Shown here piece after piece: positions 24,951 to 34,067 of a DNA stretch of 64,000 bases. The position numbers and the translations under genes are program-made. Under the pieces are notes generated by a model, which searched no databases, was not told where the DNA came from, and saw nothing but the letters and a program-made list of their open reading frames with translations. The stretch is taken from contig CAYTZH010000001.1 in NCBI GenBank assembly GCA_964442285.1, positions 186,001 through 250,000 on the forward strand, written 5' to 3'. Positions within the stretch are counted from its first letter, which is position 1. Each line of letters starts with the position of its first letter. Origin of the DNA: CAYTZH01 sp964442285. GTDB taxonomy: Bacteria; Myxococcota_A; UBA9160; JAFDET01.

Positions 24951-25922
24951 GTGGGCAAGCTGGTCGACGGCCGCTGGCGCGAGGCCGGGTACGATACCGG
25001 GAGGACGGGCGGGCGCTTCGAGCGCCAGGAGAGCCAGCTCCGCGACTGGATCCGGGCGGACGCCAGCACCTCCCATCCGCCCGAGGCCGGGCGCTACCAC
25101 CTCTACGTCTCCCTGGCCTGCCCCTGGGCCCACCGCACGCTGATCGTCCGCCGGCTCAAGGGTCTCGACGAGGCGGTGTCGCTATCGGTCGTCGACCCCT
25201 ACATGGGCGCCGACGGCTGGTTCTTCAGCGACGGGCCCGGCTGCATCCCCGATACCGTGAACGGCGCCGCATTCCTGCACCAGGTCTACACCCAGGCGCG
25301 TCCCGATTACACGGGCCGGGTGACCGTTCCGGTGCTCTGGGACAAGCAGGCAGCGACGATCGTCAACAACGAGTCGTCGGAGATCCTGCGGATGTTCAAC
25401 GCCGAGTTCGACGCGCTCCCGGGCGTCCGGTCCGACCTCGACCTGTACCCGGAACCTCTGCGCGCGGAGATCGATGACCTCAACGCCTGGATCTACCGCG
25501 ACGTCAACAACGGCGTCTACCGCTGCGGCTTCGCCACCACCCAGAAGGCGTACGACGAGGCCTTCGCCGCGCTCTTCGCCGCCCTCGACCGCCTCGAGGC
25601 GCGCCTCGGAGACCATCGCTACCTGCTGGGGGACACGCTCACCGAGGCCGACTGGCGCCTGTTCCCGACCCTGGTCCGCTTCGACCCGGTGTACGTGGGT
25701 CACTTCAAGTGCAACCTGCGCAGGATCGCGGACTATCCGAACCTCGCCGGGTATCTGCGCGAGCTCTACCAGTGGCCCGGCGTGGCCGAAACGGTGGATC
25801 TCTCCCACATCAAGCGCCACTACTACGAGAGCCATGAATCCATCAACCCGACGGGCATCGTGCCGCGCGGGCCGGAGCTGGCCCTTTCCGACCCCCACGG
25901 CCGGGGAGTCCGAGGGGCCTGA
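24951..25922 (+). CDS. Glutathionyl-hydroquinone reductase-like GST (YqjG/Ecm4 type)
   Basis: 323 aa, the normal length for the Xi-class GSTs. The active-site stretch is ACPWAHRTLIVRRLKG with catalytic C57; VVDPYMGADGWFF and RVTVPVLWDKQ also match. The C-terminal helical domain contains NNGVYRCGFATTQKAYDEA. These enzymes reduce glutathionyl-hydroquinones using glutathione. The start is GTG 24951 without a clear ribosome binding site. It is probably cotranscribed with doxX; quinone detoxification fits both. Confidence 0.88.
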   Translation: MGKLVDGRWREAGYDTGRTGGRFERQESQLRDWIRADASTSHPPEAGRYHLYVSLACPWAHRTLIVRRLKGLDEAVSLSVVDPYMGADGWFFSDGPGCIPDTVNGAAFLHQVYTQARPDYTGRVTVPVLWDKQAATIVNNESSEILRMFNAEFDALPGVRSDLDLYPEPLRAEIDDLNAWIYRDVNNGVYRCGFATTQKAYDEAFAALFAALDRLEARLGDHRYLLGDTLTEADWRLFPTLVRFDPVYVGHFKCNLRRIADYPNLAGYLRELYQWPGVAETVDLSHIKRHYYESHESINPTGIVPRGPELALSDPHGRGVRGA

Positions 25923-25979
25923 GGCGGGCTAGACTCGCTCGGTCGGAGCAACCCCGCGTCGACCCACCCGAGGATCCCC

Positions 25980-27329
25980 ATGACCGCCGAGACCTCCCCC
26001 GACCTCCCCTTCCACCTGCGCGGCAACTTCGCTCCCGTCTTCGAGGAGCGGGAGGCGGTCGACCTGCCGGTCCGCGGGGCGATCCCGCCGGAGCTCGAGG
26101 GTCTCTACCTGCGCAACGGCCCCAACCCGAAGTCCGGGACCTCGAACCACTGGTTCATGGGCGACGGGATGGTTCACGGTGTGGCCCTCGGCGGCGGTCG
26201 CGCGAAGTGGTACCGGAACCGCTGGGTCCGCACGCGCCCGTTCCTGGAGGGGGACGAAGAGGCCCGCCTCATCCGCGACGACAACACCGTGGACCTGACC
26301 GTGGCCAAGGCCAACACCAACGTGGTCTGCCACGCCGGGCGCATCCTGGCCCTGGTGGAGAGCAGCTTCCCCACGCAGCTCGATCGCCGGCTCGACACCG
26401 TGGGCCTCTGGGACTTCGAAGGCCGGCTCCGGACGGCCATGACCGCCCACCCGAAGCTCTGCCCCACCACCGGCGAGATGCACTTCTTCGGATACGGCTT
26501 CGCCCCGGCCATCACCTACCACCGGGTCGACGCGCACGGGGTCCTGGTGCAGAGCGAGACGATCGAGGTGGGGTCGCCCACCATGATGCACGACTTCGCC
26601 ATCACCGAGAGCCACGTCATCTTCCTGGACCTGCCGGTGGTCTTCGACATGGACCGCGCGATGGCCAGCCAGATGCCCTACAAGTGGAGCGAGAGCTACG
26701 GCGCGCGCCTGGGCGTGATGCCGCGGGGCGGGAGCAACGCCGACGTGCGTTGGTTCGAGGTCGAGCCCTGCTACATCTTTCACCCGCTCAACGCCCACAC
26801 CCGGGGCGAGACCGTCGTGATCGATGTGGCCCGCTACCCCGAGCTCTGGCGCGAGCACCACGCGGACTTCCGCACAGCCCGCCTGCACCGCTACGAGATC
26901 GACCTGGCCGGCGGTGGCGTCAAGGAGACGCCCCTGGACGACCGCGGCGTGGAGTTCCCGCGCGTGGATCCGCGCCGCGAGGGCCTGTCCCATCGCTTCG
27001 GCTACGCGGTCCGCTACCAGGCCGGACCCGACAACGCCGCGTTCCACGCCATCGTCCAGTACGACCTGGAGCGGGGCAGCGATCGGGAGCACGACTTCGG
27101 GGACGGTCGCGTGCCCGGAGAGGGCGTGTTCGTGCCGGCCGGTCCCGACGCGGCGGAGGATGCCGGCTGGGTCCTGGCCTTCGTCTACGACGCCGCCCGC
27201 AACGGCAGCGACCTGGTGGTGCTCGACGCGAGCGCTCTCGACGCGGCGCCCGTGGCGACCGTGGCGCTGCCCCAGCGGGTGCCGTTCGGCTTCCACGGCA
27301 ACTGGGTGCCCGAGTCGGCCCTCGGCTGA
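25980..27329 (+). CDS. Carotenoid cleavage oxygenase family protein
   Basis: 449 aa seven-bladed propeller enzyme with non-heme iron. The four His ligands fit H157 (TAHPK), H204 (MMHDF), H268 (IFHPLNAH) and H439 (FHGNWVPE). The family start GLYLRNGPNP is at 41-50 and TGEMHFFGY follows the first His. It cleaves C=C bonds of carotenoids, stilbenes or lignin-derived compounds such as isoeugenol; which one cannot be told. TAGACT (25929-25934) gives a leader of about 40 bases. Confidence 0.9.
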   Translation: MTAETSPDLPFHLRGNFAPVFEEREAVDLPVRGAIPPELEGLYLRNGPNPKSGTSNHWFMGDGMVHGVALGGGRAKWYRNRWVRTRPFLEGDEEARLIRDDNTVDLTVAKANTNVVCHAGRILALVESSFPTQLDRRLDTVGLWDFEGRLRTAMTAHPKLCPTTGEMHFFGYGFAPAITYHRVDAHGVLVQSETIEVGSPTMMHDFAITESHVIFLDLPVVFDMDRAMASQMPYKWSESYGARLGVMPRGGSNADVRWFEVEPCYIFHPLNAHTRGETVVIDVARYPELWREHHADFRTARLHRYEIDLAGGGVKETPLDDRGVEFPRVDPRREGLSHRFGYAVRYQAGPDNAAFHAIVQYDLERGSDREHDFGDGRVPGEGVFVPAGPDAAEDAGWVLAFVYDAARNGSDLVVLDASALDAAPVATVALPQRVPFGFHGNWVPESALG

Positions 27330-27390
27330 GTCCGCGGATCGGGGCTCAATGTCCGGCCGACGGCGGTCTCGGGAGGGTAGAATGGGGCGC

Positions 27391-28581
27391 ATGAACCGCC
27401 CCTCCCGCGCCTTGCTCCTGGTCCTGCTGCTGATCCTGCCCGCCGGAGCAGCACCGGCGTACGGCCCCTTCTTCGCCCCCGACGAGCCCGGTCCCTGGGC
27501 CGTGGGGCGCCTGACGCTCACGCTGGTGGACGCCGAGCGGGGCGACCGGGCCCTTCCGGTGGACGTCTGGTACCCGGTCGACGCCGCCGCCGCCGTCGGT
27601 CCGCCCACCGAGTACGCGCTCCTCGGCCTGGGCCGCCCCTCCCCGTTCGCCCTCGACGCGCCGCCCCCGTCGCGGGCGCGGCGCTTTCCGCTCGTCGTGT
27701 TCTCCCACGGGAGCGGCGGCGTGCGTTTCCAATCCTTCTTCCTGACCGAGCACCTCGCCAGCCACGGCTTCGTCGTGGTGGCCCCGGATCACCTGGGCAA
27801 CACACTCTTCGACCGTCTGGGACAGAGCTCGCTGCCCTTCGCCGAGGCGGCCCTGGCGCGGCTGGCCGACGCGTCGTTCCTGGTGGACGCCATGATCGCC
27901 AAGAGCCGCGACCCGGCGGATCCGTTCCACCGGGCGATCCACCCCTTCCGGATCGCGGCCGTGGGGCACTCCTTCGGCGGCTTCACCGCGCTCGCCCTCG
28001 CCGCGGGCTGGACCGCGGAAGGTGTGACGGGCCTTCCCGCCGACTTCGCGCCCGTGCCCCCGGATCGGCGGGTGCGCGCCATCGTGCCGCTCGCGCCCGC
28101 GAGCTCGACCCTGTCCGACGAGAGCCTGGCGGGCATCCGGGTGCCGGCCCTGATCGTCGCCGGCAGCCTCGACACGACGACGCCCACCGTCGACGAGGCC
28201 ACGCGGCCCTTCGAGCGGATCGCCCGCCGGGCGTTCCTCGCCGAGCTCCAGGGGGCCGTGCACTTCTCCTTCTCGAACTCGTGCGACCTGGTGCAGGCTT
28301 TCCTGGACGCGGGCTTCCCGCTCCTGATCATCGAGCAGGTGGTCGGCGCCGACTTCCTCGAGCCCTGCGATCCGGGCGTCCTCGACGTCGACGAGGCCCA
28401 TCGGCTGACGAACCTGTTCACGGTGGCCCACCTGCAGCGATACCTGAACCACGACCCGCGCTACGGACTCTTCCTTCGCGAGGGGTTCGCGGCGCGCTTC
28501 GAGCCCGACGTGCTCTTCGAGGAGAAGCCCGCGCTGCCGTTGTGGCTGCGCTGGCTGCTCCTCCGCTACTTCCGGTTCTGA
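27391..28581 (+). CDS. Secreted alpha/beta hydrolase (dienelactone/PAF-acetylhydrolase-like)
   Basis: 396 aa with a Sec signal peptide at 1-23 (RALLLVLLLILPAGAAPA). The nucleophile elbow is VGHSFGG with S194; FSHGSGG upstream forms the oxyanion strand, the Asp of GSLDTTTP and the His of AVHFSFS complete a plausible triad. Two ATGs are possible; 27391 is preferred because TAGAAT (27378-27383) ends seven bases before it and would overlap the alternative at 27382. Probably periplasmic or exported ester hydrolase. Confidence 0.8.
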   Translation: MNRPSRALLLVLLLILPAGAAPAYGPFFAPDEPGPWAVGRLTLTLVDAERGDRALPVDVWYPVDAAAAVGPPTEYALLGLGRPSPFALDAPPPSRARRFPLVVFSHGSGGVRFQSFFLTEHLASHGFVVVAPDHLGNTLFDRLGQSSLPFAEAALARLADASFLVDAMIAKSRDPADPFHRAIHPFRIAAVGHSFGGFTALALAAGWTAEGVTGLPADFAPVPPDRRVRAIVPLAPASSTLSDESLAGIRVPALIVAGSLDTTTPTVDEATRPFERIARRAFLAELQGAVHFSFSNSCDLVQAFLDAGFPLLIIEQVVGADFLEPCDPGVLDVDEAHRLTNLFTVAHLQRYLNHDPRYGLFLREGFAARFEPDVLFEEKPALPLWLRWLLLRYFRF

Positions 28582-28603
28582 TTGCGAGCGGGTACGGCCG
28601 GGC

Positions 28604-29965
28604 CTAGCCGACCTTCTGGCGCATGGTCACGAACTCTTCCGCGGCCGTGGGGTGGATGCCCACGGTGGCATCGAACTGGGCCTTGGTGGCGTTGCACCTC
28701 AGGGCGACGGCGAAGCCCTGGATGATCTCCCCGGCATCGGGTCCCAGCATGTGGCAGCCGAGCACCCGGTCGGTTTCGGGGTGCACCACCAGCTTCATCA
28801 GGGTCTTCTCGTCGCGGCCGGTGAGCGTGTGCTTCAGCGGTCGGAACACCGAGCGGTAGACGTCCACCTGGCCATAGCGCTCCCGGGCCTCCTCCTCGGT
28901 GAGGCCCACGGTGCCGATGGGCGGCTGGCTGAATACCGCCGAGGCCACGTCCTCGTGATCGGGCCGGGTCGGCTCGCCTCCGAACACGGTGCGCACGAAG
29001 GCCATGGCCTCGTGGATCGCCACGGGCGTGAGCTGGAGCCGGTCGGTGACGTCGCCGATGGCCCAGATGTGGGGGACGTTGGTGCGGGAGTAGGCGTCGA
29101 CCTGCACCTCACCCCGCTCGCCCAGGGCCACCCCGGCCTCGGCGAGGCCCAGGTCGGCGGTGAGGGGGCGCCGCCCGATGGCGTAGAGCACCTGGTCCGC
29201 GTCGTAGGTGGTGCCGTCGGTGAGCTGGGCGCGGATGCTGCCGTCCGGCCCGCGCTCGAGGGACAACACGTTCGTGTCGAAGCGCAGGTCCACGCCCTTC
29301 TTGCGCATCTCCTCGGCGAGCTGGTGGCGCACGTCCACGTCGAAGCCGCGCAGGAAGAGCGGGCCCCGGTAGAGCTGGCACACCTCGGCGCCCATGCCGT
29401 GGAAGATGCCCGCGAACTCCACGGCGATGTAGCCGCCGCCCAGCACCAGGGCCCGGCGGGGCGACTCCTCCAGGAAGAAGGCCTCGTTCGAGGTGATGCC
29501 GAGCTCGGCGCCGGGGAAGTCCGGCAGGACCGGCCAGCTGCCGGTGGCCACGAGGATGTGCTCGGCGGTGTAGCGCGCATCGCCCACGGCGACCGTGTGG
29601 GGGTCGGTCAGTCGGGCGCGCCCCTGGACGAGGGTCACGCCCGCGTCGTCGAGCAGGCGCCCGTAGATCCCGTTGAGCCGTCCGATCTCCTGGTTCTTGT
29701 TGGCGAGCAGGGTCTTCCAGTCGAAGCGTCCGGGCGACGCCTGCTGCCAGCCGAAGCCCGCGGCGTCGGCCGCCTCCTCGGCCACGTGGGAGGCGTAGAC
29801 GAAGAGCTTCTTGGGGATGCAGCCCACGTTGACGCAGGTGCCGCCGAGCTCCCGCTCCTCGGCCACCGCCACCCGGGCGCCCTGGGCGGCAGCCATCCGG
29901 CTGGCGCGGACGCCGCCAGAGCCCGCGCCGAGCACGAAGAGGTCGAAGTCGTAGTCTCGGGCCAT
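28604..29965 (-). CDS. gor: Glutathione-disulfide reductase
   Basis: 453 aa, full length. FAD motif GAGSGG (13-18), redox-active C44 and C49 in GGTCVNVGCIPKK, NADPH domain GGGYIAVEF with the Arg residues of the YRGPLFLRGFD stretch that select NADPH, and the C-terminal catalytic His in HPTAAEE. It keeps glutathione reduced for the GST and glutaredoxin proteins of this window. It starts three bases after the aldehyde dehydrogenase stop, so both are cotranscribed. Confidence 0.95.
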   Translation of the reverse strand: MARDYDFDLFVLGAGSGGVRASRMAAAQGARVAVAEERELGGTCVNVGCIPKKLFVYASHVAEEAADAAGFGWQQASPGRFDWKTLLANKNQEIGRLNGIYGRLLDDAGVTLVQGRARLTDPHTVAVGDARYTAEHILVATGSWPVLPDFPGAELGITSNEAFFLEESPRRALVLGGGYIAVEFAGIFHGMGAEVCQLYRGPLFLRGFDVDVRHQLAEEMRKKGVDLRFDTNVLSLERGPDGSIRAQLTDGTTYDADQVLYAIGRRPLTADLGLAEAGVALGERGEVQVDAYSRTNVPHIWAIGDVTDRLQLTPVAIHEAMAFVRTVFGGEPTRPDHEDVASAVFSQPPIGTVGLTEEEARERYGQVDVYRSVFRPLKHTLTGRDEKTLMKLVVHPETDRVLGCHMLGPDAGEIIQGFAVALRCNATKAQFDATVGIHPTAAEEFVTMRQKVG

Positions 29966-29968
29966 GGG

Positions 29969-31375
29969 CTACAGGAACCGCCGCACGAGCGCGGTCTTCC
30001 ACCTCCCGTAGGGCGGGTAGATCATCCGCGGGTCGAAGCGCCGGCCCTTGGTGACCACCGGCTTGCGGTGGCTGAAGGTCTCGAAGGTGTGCCGGCCGTG
30101 GTAGGCCCCCATGCCCGACGGGCCGACGCCGCCGAAAGGCAGGGCGGGGTTGGCCAGGTGCCACAGGGTGCCGTTCACGCAGACGCCCCCGGAGCTGGTC
30201 TCGGTCACCACCTGCTCCTCCACGGCGCGGTCGTTGGTGAAGACGTAGAGGGCCAGGGGCTTCTCCCGCTCGCGCACGAAACGCACCGCGGCGTCCATGT
30301 CGGGTACCGTGAGCACCGGAAGCAGGGGACCGAAGATCTCGTCCTGCATGATCGGGGCATCCGGGGGCACGTCGCGCAGGATCGTCGGCGAGATGAAGCG
30401 CGTGGACGGATCGACGTCCCCGCCGCACACGATCTCGCCTTCGCTGAGCAGCCCCGTCAGCCGCTTGTGGTGGCGGTCGTCGACGATCCGGGCCAGGTCC
30501 GGTGTGGCGTGGGGCTCGCTCCCGTAGAACTCCTGCAGGGTGCCGACCATGGCGTCGAGCAGCTCCCGCTCCCGGGACTCGTGGACCAGGACGTAGTCCG
30601 GCGCGATGCAGGTCTGACCGGCGTTCAGGAACTTGCCCCAGACGATGCGTCGGGCGGCCACGGGAAGGTCGACGTCCCGGTCCACGAGACACGGCGACTT
30701 CCCGCCCAGCTCGAGGGTCACGGGCGTCAGGTGCCGGGCCGCGGCGGCCATGACCAGCGAGCCCACCCGGGTGCTCCCCGTGTAAAAGATGTGGTCGAAG
30801 CGCTGCTCGAGGAGCGCGCTGGTCTCCTCCACCCCGCCCTCGACCAGCGCGACGGCCTCGCCGTCCAGGTAGCGCGGCACCAGCTCGGCCAGGGCCGCCG
30901 AGGTGTGGGGCGTGACCTCCGACGGCTTCAGGACCGCCGCGTTGCCCGCCGCCAGCGCGCCGACCAGGGGCGAGAGCAGGAGCTGCACCGGGTAGTTCCA
31001 GGGGGCGATGACGAGGACGAGGCCCAGGGGCTCGCGCACCAGGCGCGAGCGGGCGGGCTGGAGGCTGGCCGGGGTCGGGACCCGCTCGGGCCGGGTCCAG
31101 GTGCGCAGGTTCTTCAGGGCGAGGGCGACCTCGCCCTTCACGGAGCCGACGTCGGCGGCGTAGGCCTCGAGGGTGGGCTTGCCGAAGTCCGCCTGGAGGG
31201 CCTCGACCAGGGTCTGGGCCTGCTCGGAGACCAGGTCCCGCAGGCGGCCGAGCTGCTCGCGACGCCACGCAAGGGGGCGGGTCCGCCCGTTCTCGAAGCT
31301 CTCGCGCAGGCGCGCCACGAGGTCCGGCAGGCGCTCGACGTCGAACTGGGGGACGGGGGTGGGGGCGGCGGCCAC
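29969..31375 (-). CDS. Aldehyde dehydrogenase, ALDH3/coniferyl-aldehyde type
   Basis: 468 aa, matching the shorter ALDH3 group. Catalytic C256 in NAGQTCIAPDY, general base Glu in TLELGGKSPCLV, NAD-binding VIAPWNYPVQL and GSTRVGSLV. It oxidises fatty or aromatic aldehydes. The GTG start has GGAGG about eight bases upstream; TAGACT (minus strand, 31397-31402) is the -10. Together with glutathione reductase it suggests clean-up of aldehydes and peroxides; the carotenoid oxygenase nearby would release aldehydes (inference). Confidence 0.92.
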   Translation of the reverse strand: MAAAPTPVPQFDVERLPDLVARLRESFENGRTRPLAWRREQLGRLRDLVSEQAQTLVEALQADFGKPTLEAYAADVGSVKGEVALALKNLRTWTRPERVPTPASLQPARSRLVREPLGLVLVIAPWNYPVQLLLSPLVGALAAGNAAVLKPSEVTPHTSAALAELVPRYLDGEAVALVEGGVEETSALLEQRFDHIFYTGSTRVGSLVMAAAARHLTPVTLELGGKSPCLVDRDVDLPVAARRIVWGKFLNAGQTCIAPDYVLVHESRERELLDAMVGTLQEFYGSEPHATPDLARIVDDRHHKRLTGLLSEGEIVCGGDVDPSTRFISPTILRDVPPDAPIMQDEIFGPLLPVLTVPDMDAAVRFVREREKPLALYVFTNDRAVEEQVVTETSSGGVCVNGTLWHLANPALPFGGVGPSGMGAYHGRHTFETFSHRKPVVTKGRRFDPRMIYPPYGRWKTALVRRFL

Positions 31376-31449
31376 GGGCGGTTCCTCCGGTTGAGCCGTC
31401 AGTCTAGCTTGCAGCGGTTCCGGATCACGTCCCGGGCTACGCTCGGGGC

Positions 31450-31839
31450 GTGCCGGGCTTCCTCCTCCGCTGGGGCGCCGCCGCGTTGGGGCTCTGGGTG
31501 GCCACCCGCCTGGTGTCGGGGGTGGTGATCGACGACACCCTCACCCTGATGCTGGCGGCGCTGCTGCTGGGCTTCGTGAACGCCACGGTGCGGCCCCTGG
31601 TGATCCTGCTGACCCTGCCCGCGACCGTGCTGAGCCTGGGCCTCTTCCTGCTCGTGATCAACGCCGGGATGCTCGCGATCGTGGCGGCCCTGCTCGAGGG
31701 CTTCCGCCTGGCGGATCTCCCGAGCGCCTTCCTCGGCGCGCTGGTCGTGAGCCTCGTCTCGTGGCTGGTTTCCTGGAACGTGGGCCCCAGCGGGCGGGTC
31801 GAGATGATGGTGATCCGCCGGGACGACCCCGGCCGGTAG
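31450..31839 (+). CDS. PF04020-type four-helix membrane protein
   Basis: 129 aa, four transmembrane helices (LLRWGAAALGLWVATRL, DTLTLMLAALLLGFVNATVRPLVILLTLPATVLSLG and others). The VNATVRPLVILLTLPATVLSLGLFLLVINA core is the signature of the family named phage holin 4_2/mycobacterial 4TMS. The name does not imply a phage here. Start is GTG 31450; TACGCT (31438-31443) ends six bases before it. Function unknown. Confidence 0.85.
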   Translation: MPGFLLRWGAAALGLWVATRLVSGVVIDDTLTLMLAALLLGFVNATVRPLVILLTLPATVLSLGLFLLVINAGMLAIVAALLEGFRLADLPSAFLGALVVSLVSWLVSWNVGPSGRVEMMVIRRDDPGR

Positions 31840-31854
31840 CCCGCCGGGACGGCC

Positions 31855-32709
31855 TCAGCGCGGCGCGACCAGGTAGGCGATCCAGGCCGGATCGTCGAGC
31901 GCGTGCTCCCGACGGGTGAAGACGCCATTGCCCTCGTTGGTCTTCCGGTCCGTGCCCTCCCAGTAGACGTGGGTCTCCGAGAAGCCCGCCTCCCGGAGCA
32001 GCTCCCGGAGCTCGGGCAGCATCCAGAGGCGCCACTCGTAGCGGAACGCCCGGACCATGCGGCTCCCGTCCCGGAACTTGAAGTGGATGTAGTTCACGGC
32101 CTCGTGGGTGATCGGGTCGAAGCGGTCCTGGTCCCACTGGTAGTCGAAGCCGTCGTGGCCGCGGGTCTCGATCTGTCGTTTCTGGGCGTCGCGCCCGCCG
32201 TAGACATCGAGCACGAGCAGGCCCTCCCGGCGCAGGCTCGACCGGGCCTTGCGCAGGTAGAGCAGCATCTCCTGGCGGCGCTTGAACAGCATGTAGGAGA
32301 AGTTGAAGGCCACCGTGACGTCGGCTGGCGGGGTCTGGGTGGTGCGAACGTCGCCCTCCACCAGCTGGAGGTGGTCGCGTCGCGCAGCCGGGAGCGAGGC
32401 CTGGTTGTGCTCGCGTCCCCACTTCAGGGGCTCCGGATCCAGGTCGATGGCCCAGGCGCGGTTGTCGGCGTGCTTGCGCACCCACTCGGTGGACAGGTAG
32501 CCGGTGCCGCCGAAGTCCTCGCGCAGCAGCCGAGCCGGACGTCCGTAGTGGTGCTTGAACACGCGCTGGAGGAAGGCGATGTCGGGGTCGGGCTCCTGCA
32601 CGGCCCGCTGGTAGAGATCGTACTTGTCCTCGCGGCGCGCCTGGGGCGTGCGGCGCTTCGCGGTTCGGGTCTGGGAGCGGCTACCGGCGTTGCGTCGGGT
32701 CATCGGCAT
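31855..32709 (-). CDS. Class I SAM-dependent methyltransferase
   Basis: 284 aa from ATG 32709 (32703 is also possible; an upstream GTG at 32781 would add a segment without homology). The first 30 residues are basic (RRNAGSRSQTRTAKRRT). SAM motif I is degenerate: LREDFGGTGYLSTEWV, then AIDLDPEPL, EGDVRT and VAFNFSYMLF. The C-terminal part has YEWRLWMLPELRELLREAGF. The GTG-like motif and length match an uncharacterised bacterial methyltransferase family; the substrate is unknown. Confidence 0.75.
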   Translation of the reverse strand: MPMTRRNAGSRSQTRTAKRRTPQARREDKYDLYQRAVQEPDPDIAFLQRVFKHHYGRPARLLREDFGGTGYLSTEWVRKHADNRAWAIDLDPEPLKWGREHNQASLPAARRDHLQLVEGDVRTTQTPPADVTVAFNFSYMLFKRRQEMLLYLRKARSSLRREGLLVLDVYGGRDAQKRQIETRGHDGFDYQWDQDRFDPITHEAVNYIHFKFRDGSRMVRAFRYEWRLWMLPELRELLREAGFSETHVYWEGTDRKTNEGNGVFTRREHALDDPAWIAYLVAPR

Positions 32710-33005
32710 CTTTCTTTCGCAGGAAGCGCCGCTTGGGTAGCGCGGAACCGATGCGACAGCTACCGGCGTGGCCCGGGGCACCGTCCTCTACCGCATCGTC
32801 GTAGCCGACGAGGTCGGCGGCCGGCGGAACGCCGCGCCGTGGACCTCCACGCCCAGCGCGGCGGCACAAGGGGTCTCCCGGATCCAGTCGTCGAGTGCGG
32901 CGGTGTCCATGTCGGCGTCCGTGGTCTGGCTGGTCCGGCGGGACCTGCGGCGGGACCTGGTATTGCATCGACGGCGGAAGCCACCGGTCCTAGAATTCTT
33001 CCTCC
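32710..33005. other. Intergenic region without a clear gene
   Basis: About 296 bp between divergent genes. It holds a possible 40-codon thioesterase remnant on the minus strand (32788-32910) and, at its right end, TAGAAT (32991-32996), the -10 of the LLM gene, with TCGACG 17 bases before it (32968-32973) as a possible -35. Nothing else is recognised. Confidence 0.5.
32788..32910 (-). pseudogene. Possible remnant of a hotdog-fold thioesterase
   Basis: A 40-codon frame from ATG 32910 begins MDTAALDDWIRETPCAAALG then VEVHG. This resembles the first 25 residues of PaaI-like acyl-CoA thioesterases, which start with a short helix followed by a LGVEV strand. Similarity ends there and the frame closes at 32788, far short of the usual 130-150 residues. 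No promoter hexamer or ribosome binding site precedes it. It could be chance; the call rests on one short segment. Confidence 0.3.
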
Positions 33006-33919
33006 ATGCAGGACAAGTCGACTTCCGCAACTGCGCTCGTGCGGGACCGGGAGCCCCCCGGCTGCAGCTAGGCATCCTCGAAGTGCTGAGCTGGGCCGAA
33101 GGGGTCGACCCCGTGCGGCTGCGTTCGCTCGTCCGCTGCGAGGCCCTCGGCTACGACAGCCTCTGGCTGGTCGGCCCGCTGGAAGCGGCGCCGACGCGTC
33201 CCGGACCGCCCCCGTCGGCCCTGTCGCTGGCGCTGGCGCACCTGGCGGCCGAGACCTCTCGGATGCGGCTCGGAGCGCTCGTCCATCTGGATGCCGACAC
33301 CCATCCGCTCCGGATGGCCGAGGAGGTGGCGGTGCTCGACCAGCTGAGCGGCGGTCGTCTCGACTGGGCGGTGGCTCCGGCCGACCGCAGCGAGAGCGGA
33401 CGGGCGCGCTTCGAGGAGCAGATCGCGGTGCTGCGCCACGCCCTCGCGGGAGAGCCCTTCACCTGGGAGGGGAGCCACTACCGGGTTCCCCGGCTGGCCC
33501 TGGCGCCGGCGACGGTGCAGTGTCCGCCGCCCCTCTGGCGTCTCGCGGAGGACCGGTCCGAGTCCGCTGCCGCCGCCGGCGATTGCGTGCTGCGGCCCCC
33601 GTTCGGGGCACCGCGGCCGGGCGCGGTCCCGGTGCTCCCGGCCGTGCTCGACGCCGACGCTGCGCGGGCCCGAGAGCGGGCGCTCCCGGCGCTCGAACGC
33701 GCGCTGGCGGACCGGGGCCGCGAGAGGCGCGAGGTGGCCGGGATGGCGGAGCAGATGGCGCTGGTCGGGGATCCGGCCCGCTGTCGGGAGCAGCTGTGCG
33801 AGCGCCAGCGGCGCGACGACACCCGTGCCGTCGTGGCCTGGCCGAGCTTCGGCGGGCTGCCCGACGAGGTCGCCCAGCGCACTCGGGAGCTCCTGGTCGA
33901 GGTCGTGAAGGGCCTCTAG
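33006..33919 (+). CDS. LLM-class oxidoreductase, frameshifted near its start
   Basis: The body (LQLGILEVLSWAEGVDPVRL to the TAG at 33917-33919) is an LLM-family protein: ALGYDSLWLVGPLEAAP, HPLRMAEEVAVLDQLSGGRLDWAV and LVGDPARCREQL. It lacks an ATG, GTG or TTG at a sensible place; CTG 33062 is the nearest. An ATG at 33006, nine bases after TAGAAT, opens another frame that ends at 33071. Adding one C to the C6 run at 33054-33059 joins both frames into one protein of about 304 aa. A sequencing error or recent mutation is likely. Confidence 0.65.
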
Positions 33920-34016
33920 AACCGACCCGGGCCCGGCCGCAGCTCGTCGGTGGCGGGCAGCGCGGCCGATCCGCGCGTGCTGGTCGGGCGGCGCGGCAGG
34001 CTGGCGAGTTGCAATG

Positions 34017-34044
34017 GGGCTCCAGAAGGGGGGCTCCAGAAGGG
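34017..34044. repeat. Tandem duplication, 2 x 14 bp
   Basis: GGGCTCCAGAAGGG occurs twice head to tail (34017-34030, 34031-34044) just downstream, on the minus strand, of the hairpin and T-rich stretch. Both copies are identical. Confidence 0.8.
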
Positions 34045-34067
34045 GCGAAAAAAGAGCAGAAACGAAC

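Noticed and set aside
31450..31839. Phage holin as evidence of a prophage
   Set aside because: The family name is historical; no other phage gene is near and base composition is that of the neighbours.
32910..33000. Plus-strand peptide MSASVVWLVRRDLRRD resembling the start of DNA photolyases
   Set aside because: The likeness covers about twelve residues, nothing photolyase-like follows, and the frame runs into the LLM gene. Treated as chance.
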